Source: G963675935 sp963675935
GTDB lineage: Bacteria > Planctomycetota > Planctomycetia > Pirellulales > Thermoguttaceae
Reading direction: 5' to 3'
DNA: 64,000 bases
NCBI GenBank assembly: GCA_963675935.2
Contig: CAXXPV010000008.1
Coordinates: 620,001 to 684,000 of the forward strand
Made by a program: the position numbers and the translations under genes. The notes beneath the pieces were generated by a model. It did not search any database, had not been told where the DNA came from, and saw only the letters and a list, made by a program, of their open reading frames with translations. Positions 60,449 to 64,000 of the stretch are shown in pieces (within the stretch, counting starts at the first letter, position 1; every line of letters starts with the position of its first letter).

Positions 60449-60928
60449 ATGAGTTTAATTCCCTGGAAGAACAAACGAGAAGGCCGGCAGGGTGAGTTGG
60501 CGCCCCTGGTGACGTTGCGCCACGAAATGGATCGCCTGTTCGATTCCTTCGTGCGTGAGCCGTTCGGCGACATGGACTGGTCGTTTTGGGGCGGCAATAA
60601 GTGGTCGCCGGCCATTGATGCGGCGGAAGACGAGAAGGAGTTGACTGTCCGGGCCGAATTGCCCGGCATCGACCCGAAGGACTTGGAAGTCACGGTCGCC
60701 GGCAACCAGCTTGTTTTGAGCGGCGAGAAGCGAGAGTCAAGCGAGACGAAGGAAAAAGGGGTTTATCACAGCGAAACCCGCTACGGCTCGTTCCGCCGCG
60801 TGCTGCCGTTGCCCGAGGGAGTCGATACGGAACACGTCGATGCCCAATACGCCAACGGCGTGTTGACGCTCAAGATGGCGAAGACGATTCCCGCCGGCCA
60901 GAAGCGGATTGAAGTGAAAGTGAAGTAG
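60449..60928 (+). CDS. Small heat-shock protein (Hsp20), copy 3
   Basis: This 159-residue protein has a longer N-terminus (SLIPWKNKREGRQGELAPLV) and the alpha-crystallin core (SPAIDAAEDEKELTVRAELP; YGSFRRVLPLPEGVDTEHVD; LTLKMAKTIPAGQKRIEVKV). An AAAAAGGAG lies upstream of the start. Its TAG stop codon is part of the 9-bp duplication made by the next palindromic insertion. Confidence 0.92.
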   Translation: MSLIPWKNKREGRQGELAPLVTLRHEMDRLFDSFVREPFGDMDWSFWGGNKWSPAIDAAEDEKELTVRAELPGIDPKDLEVTVAGNQLVLSGEKRESSETKEKGVYHSETRYGSFRRVLPLPEGVDTEHVDAQYANGVLTLKMAKTIPAGQKRIEVKVK

Positions 60929-61046
60929 TTTCTGTTGCGGAAGGCGCCGGAGGAACGTGGGGCAGGTTGCCAACCTGCCTATAACAGGGCAGATTGGCAA
61001 TCTGCCCCACGACTCGATGCCGTCCGTGTGACTTTCCGCAACAGAA
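60929..61046. repeat. Nested palindromic element at the Hsp20 stop codon
   Basis: The outer arms are TTTCTGTTGCGG and CCGCAACAGAA. The inner palindrome has GTGGGGCAGGTTGCCAACCTGCC arms (in parts). A perfect 9-bp duplication GTGAAGTAG flanks it (60920-60928 and 61047-61055) and includes the Hsp20 stop codon, so the protein end is unaffected. Confidence 0.87.
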
Positions 61047-61160
61047 GTGAAGTAGGATTGGGTCGTGACCCGCTGGCATTGGCTCTCCGCCGGGTGTATA
61101 CTACTCGGGATGGGTAGGGACAGTCGTAACTTGACGCTTGGTAAAATATCGCATTCACCC

Positions 61161-61239
61161 GTTTAGCCGGCGAACTTGTTCGCCGTGTTTTTCGCCGGTA
61201 ACACCAAGCGTTCGCGGCGAACAAGTTCGCCGGCTAAAC
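61161..61239. repeat. Palindromic element TTTAGCCGGCGAACTTGTTC, second copy
   Basis: Arms GTTTAGCCGGCGAACTTGTT and GAACAAGTTCGCCGGCTAAA enclose a short GC-rich loop. It sits upstream of the chorismate mutase gene. Confidence 0.78.
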
Positions 61240-61290
61240 GACGCCCGAATCGGAAAATAGTTATTGCATTCGCCAAAGGGAGAGAGAGCC

Positions 61291-61731
61291 ATGCCGTGCC
61301 GAGGAGTCCGCGGCGCCACGACCGCCGAAGACAACAGTCCCGAGGAAATCTTGAAGGCAACGCGGCAGTTGCTTGCGCTGATGATCCGCCAAAACGACAT
61401 CCGGCCGGAAGACGTTTGCAGCGCGTGGTTTTCGACGACGACCGACTTGGACGCGGAATTCCCGGCCCTCGCAGCGCGTCAGTTGGGCTGGCTCGATGTG
61501 GCGCTCATGTGCGTCCACGAGTTGGACGTACCCGGCTCGCTGCGTCATTGCATCCGCATTCTGTTGCACTGGAACACCGACAAGCCGCCGGCGGAAATCG
61601 TGCATGTCTACGTCAAGGAGGCGGCGCGACTGCGGCCCGACCGCTCAAAACTCCCGCCGGTCGATTGGCGGGAGCTTGAGGAGTGGATCGCCATGCACAG
61701 CAACGACGTGGCCCGTCCGATACGAAAATGA
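61291..61731 (+). CDS. aroH: Monofunctional chorismate mutase (AroH family)
   Basis: From ATG 61291 (GGGAGAGAG upstream) this 146-residue protein starts MPCRGVRGATTAEDNSPEEI and includes LKATRQLLALMIRQNDIRPE and ALMCVHELDVPGSLRHCIRI. These match the trimeric AroH fold, with Arg residues binding chorismate. It converts chorismate to prephenate for Phe/Tyr synthesis. No other aromatic gene is nearby. Confidence 0.88.
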   Translation: MPCRGVRGATTAEDNSPEEILKATRQLLALMIRQNDIRPEDVCSAWFSTTTDLDAEFPALAARQLGWLDVALMCVHELDVPGSLRHCIRILLHWNTDKPPAEIVHVYVKEAARLRPDRSKLPPVDWRELEEWIAMHSNDVARPIRK

Positions 61732-61754
61732 AACAGCGAAGAAGCCGTCGGTTT

Positions 61755-64000
61755 CTAATTGCTCGACGCCAACTTGAATCGTCCGACCACATCGCGTAGG
61801 CAATTTGCCTGGGTGCCGAGTTCCTCGCTGCCGGTGGCCATTTCCTCGCTGCTGGCGGCCGATTGTTCGGTCACGGTCGCGATGTTTTGAATGGCGCGGT
61901 TAACCTCGTCGGCGTTCGACGCCTGTTCGGCCATTGTCGCGGCTATTTCGCCGATTTTGGCCGCCGTGGCCTCGACGCCCTCGATGATTTGCTGCAGCGA
62001 ATCGCCGGTTTGTTCGCTGAGTTCGGCGCCTTCGGTGACTCGCTTGCTCGATTCCTTGATGAGGCCGGAGATTTCGTGGGCGGCCTGATTCGATCGCTCG
62101 GCCAGCTTCCGTACTTCGTCGGCGACGACGGCGAAGCCCATGCCGTGTTCGCCGGCTCGAGCAGCTTCGATGGCCGCATTCAGCGCAAGCAAGTTCGTTT
62201 GATTCGCGATTTCAGAGATCACCTGGATGATTTCGGTAATCTTCTCGGAACTCGTTTGAATCAGCTTCATGGCCGATATGGATTGCCGTACTGCGAGTCC
62301 GCCTTGCTCGGCAAGCTTGCTGGTGTCCGCCGCCATCCGATGGGCCGTAGCGGCGTTGTCGTTGGCGCCCTCGATCGCCGACGACAGGCTCTGGATGGTC
62401 GCTGTAATCTGTTCGACGCCCGCGCTTTGGCTTTGCGCGCCGCGGGCCAATTGTTGCGAACCATCGGAGATGGAAAGCGACGCTTCGGTGAACTGCTTCG
62501 CGCTGTCGGCGACTTGTCCGATGACCACGGCCAAATCGGCGAGCATCTTGCGAATGCCGGCGGCCAATTCGTCAACGGGCTCCTTGCCTTCCACGCGAAC
62601 GGTTCGGGTCAGGTCGCCTTCGGCGGCCGCTTGCACGGCTTCGAGCAGATGATCGACCTTGCCGCGTAGCACCTCGGCTTTTTTGCTTTCGACCTCGGCC
62701 TTTCGCCGTTCGGCTTCGGCTTGCTCCTGCTGCAATTGATTTTCACGGTTCGCGGCTTCCTTGGCATCGCGTCTTGCTTTTTCGCAAGCTTCCACCGCGG
62801 TATTGATCGAGGCCGACATTTCGCCGATTTCGTCCTTGCCGGCGGCCTTCAACCGCTGACTGTAGTCGCCGGCAGCCACGGCTTTCATGACGGTCGCGGC
62901 TTGGATCAACGGTTTCGCAATTCTTCCGGCGACGAAGAGCGTGAGACCACCGCACACGACGAACGCTCCCAAAGCGCTCAACACTCCCCATAGAACCAAA
63001 CGATTGAGCGCGGCGGCGGCCTGATTGCGGGCTTCCAGATAATCGTCTTCGTAAGCGCCGACGCCAATAACCCAATCCCAAGGCGCAAAGTAGGTGACGG
63101 CCGCCATCTTCCAGCGGGCCGTGTCTTCGCCCTTGTTGCGCCAGGAATATCGCTCGAAATCGCTTTTTCCATCCGTCGTACGCTTGGCTTTGGCGATCAT
63201 GGATTGAATGAAGGCGTATCCTTTTTCATCTTTTGCGTCCCAGACGTTATCGCCGTCTCGCCGGCCCTTGGCTGAGATGATGTATTGGCCCTGCTGTTGG
63301 CCGGAGCCGCCGAGGATGAAGGCATAGCCGGTCTTTCCGGCGACGATGTCCATCAGACCCTTGCGCAGCTCGGGAATGTCCTCCTGTTTCACGCCGACAT
63401 AAAGCACGCCGACGACTTTCTTGCCGGCATCGAAGATAGGCTCGTAGGCCGCCACGTACCAGGCATCGACGACGAAGGCTCGCCCGACGAACGTCTCGCC
63501 CCGCAACACGGTTCGGACGACTTCGTTGGGCGTTCCGTCGGGATTCGTGGCGGGAATATAGGTTCCGATAGCCCTGGAGCCGTCGCTTTTCGTGACGTTG
63601 GTGCCCACCCGCAACATCTCGCCCATTTCGTTCATCCGCTGAAACACCGTGCAGGTATCGCCCACCATGGACTTTACCTTATCAACAACCGGCGAGGTTG
63701 TTTTGCTGTCGTAGTTCTGGCCGAGCCACTCGGTGCCGACGAGCATCTTCGGCAATTCCAACTTTTGCGTTTGCTTGGTGAATTGGTTGGTCGCATTCCA
63801 GCTCACGCGATCCTTGTCCGCGAACTTCACTCCGCCCGATCGCTCAAGCATGTCGTGAGCGACGGCCAGATTGGAGACGAGCTTTTTCTTGATCGATTCC
63901 TGCTGCACTTGGAGCATCAGGTAAACGTCGCGGGCAATTTTGCCGCACTCCGAGCGGGCCATGTCGTTCATTTGCGACGTGATCTGCTCATCAAGCACAT
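61755..64000 (-). CDS. Methyl-accepting chemotaxis protein, 5' partial
   Basis: The frame is open past the right edge, so the N-terminal transmembrane helix lies outside. Visible are a dCache-like sensory domain (GTYIPATNPDG; VVRTVLRGETFVGRAFVVDA; YEPIFDAGKKVVGVLYVGVK), a transmembrane helix (VLWGVLSALGAFVVCGGLTL), HAMP-like segments, a long coiled coil, and the signalling hairpin ITEIIQVISEIANQTNLLAL then NAAIEAARAGEHGMGFAVVA. It sends signals to CheA. Stop is 23 bp from the convergent aroH end. Confidence 0.92.
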   Translation of the reverse strand, partial: VLDEQITSQMNDMARSECGKIARDVYLMLQVQQESIKKKLVSNLAVAHDMLERSGGVKFADKDRVSWNATNQFTKQTQKLELPKMLVGTEWLGQNYDSKTTSPVVDKVKSMVGDTCTVFQRMNEMGEMLRVGTNVTKSDGSRAIGTYIPATNPDGTPNEVVRTVLRGETFVGRAFVVDAWYVAAYEPIFDAGKKVVGVLYVGVKQEDIPELRKGLMDIVAGKTGYAFILGGSGQQQGQYIISAKGRRDGDNVWDAKDEKGYAFIQSMIAKAKRTTDGKSDFERYSWRNKGEDTARWKMAAVTYFAPWDWVIGVGAYEDDYLEARNQAAAALNRLVLWGVLSALGAFVVCGGLTLFVAGRIAKPLIQAATVMKAVAAGDYSQRLKAAGKDEIGEMSASINTAVEACEKARRDAKEAANRENQLQQEQAEAERRKAEVESKKAEVLRGKVDHLLEAVQAAAEGDLTRTVRVEGKEPVDELAAGIRKMLADLAVVIGQVADSAKQFTEASLSISDGSQQLARGAQSQSAGVEQITATIQSLSSAIEGANDNAATAHRMAADTSKLAEQGGLAVRQSISAMKLIQTSSEKITEIIQVISEIANQTNLLALNAAIEAARAGEHGMGFAVVADEVRKLAERSNQAAHEISGLIKESSKRVTEGAELSEQTGDSLQQIIEGVEATAAKIGEIAATMAEQASNADEVNRAIQNIATVTEQSAASSEEMATGSEELGTQANCLRDVVGRFKLASSN

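Overview
This window looks like a chromosomal segment of a planctomycete, most likely of the Pirellulales/Lacipirellulaceae type. The family content supports this: a DUF1559 pseudopilin-like protein, an ECF sigma factor next to a FecR/LamG protein, a PEP-CTERM protein, a BBP7-like outer-membrane protein, sodium:solute symporters beside glycoside hydrolases, and giant surface proteins carrying SdrD B-like, cyclophilin and cadherin-like repeats behind an N-terminal 'LESRNLLS' motif. No rRNA, tRNA, CRISPR array or prophage was recognised.

Layout. 0-3 kb: the C-terminal part of a repeat-rich surface protein. 3.8-5.7 kb: a GH127-like glycosidase. 5.8-14.3 kb is an accessory island: a group II intron whose maturase gene is split by an IS3 element, an ISKra4-like element, a REP-associated tyrosine transposase unit, and an IS630 element inside an ankyrin gene. 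14.3-31.9 kb: an ECF sigma/anti-sigma pair; an AraC regulator divergent from a symporter, GH29 and UroD-like set; a second sigma/FecR-LamG/PEP-CTERM/DUF1559 set; another symporter; and an outer-membrane barrel. 32-43 kb: a 1917-residue cyclophilin/cadherin-like surface protein, a transglutaminase and a GH78 rhamnosidase. 43.3-46.2 kb: nested transposon wreckage. 46.5-52 kb: a ketosynthase lacking its active-site Cys, a large GTPase and a short secretin-like protein. 52.2-53.9 kb: a second, almost identical ISKra4-like copy. 54.2-59.2 kb: a type II fatty-acid/polyketide-like operon on the minus strand (dehydratase, FabG, ACP, dehydratase, FabF). 59.4-64 kb: three small heat-shock proteins, chorismate mutase, and a chemoreceptor running off the window.

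The most unusual signal is not a gene. Intergenic DNA is full of short, nested, palindromic elements falling into at least nine families. Several have outer inverted arms around a different inner palindrome. At least three are flanked by direct repeats of 9 bp that read as target-site duplications (around 22.1 kb, 43.4/45.3 kb and 60.9 kb), and a fourth (20.1 kb) has an equivalent repeat. Three insertions sit exactly on the stop codon of the upstream gene and so leave the protein unchanged. Two other copies lie inside genes (an AraC regulator and a FecR protein) and are translated in frame. A separate ~108-bp family with terminal inverted repeats occurs four times, each just 3' of a plus-strand gene. 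Together they suggest an active or recently active set of non-autonomous palindromic mobile elements.

Functionally, the region joins plant- or algal-polysaccharide use (GH127, GH29, GH78, symporters), cell-surface architecture, and acyl-chain synthesis. All database-level assignments below come from reading motifs by eye; none was searched.
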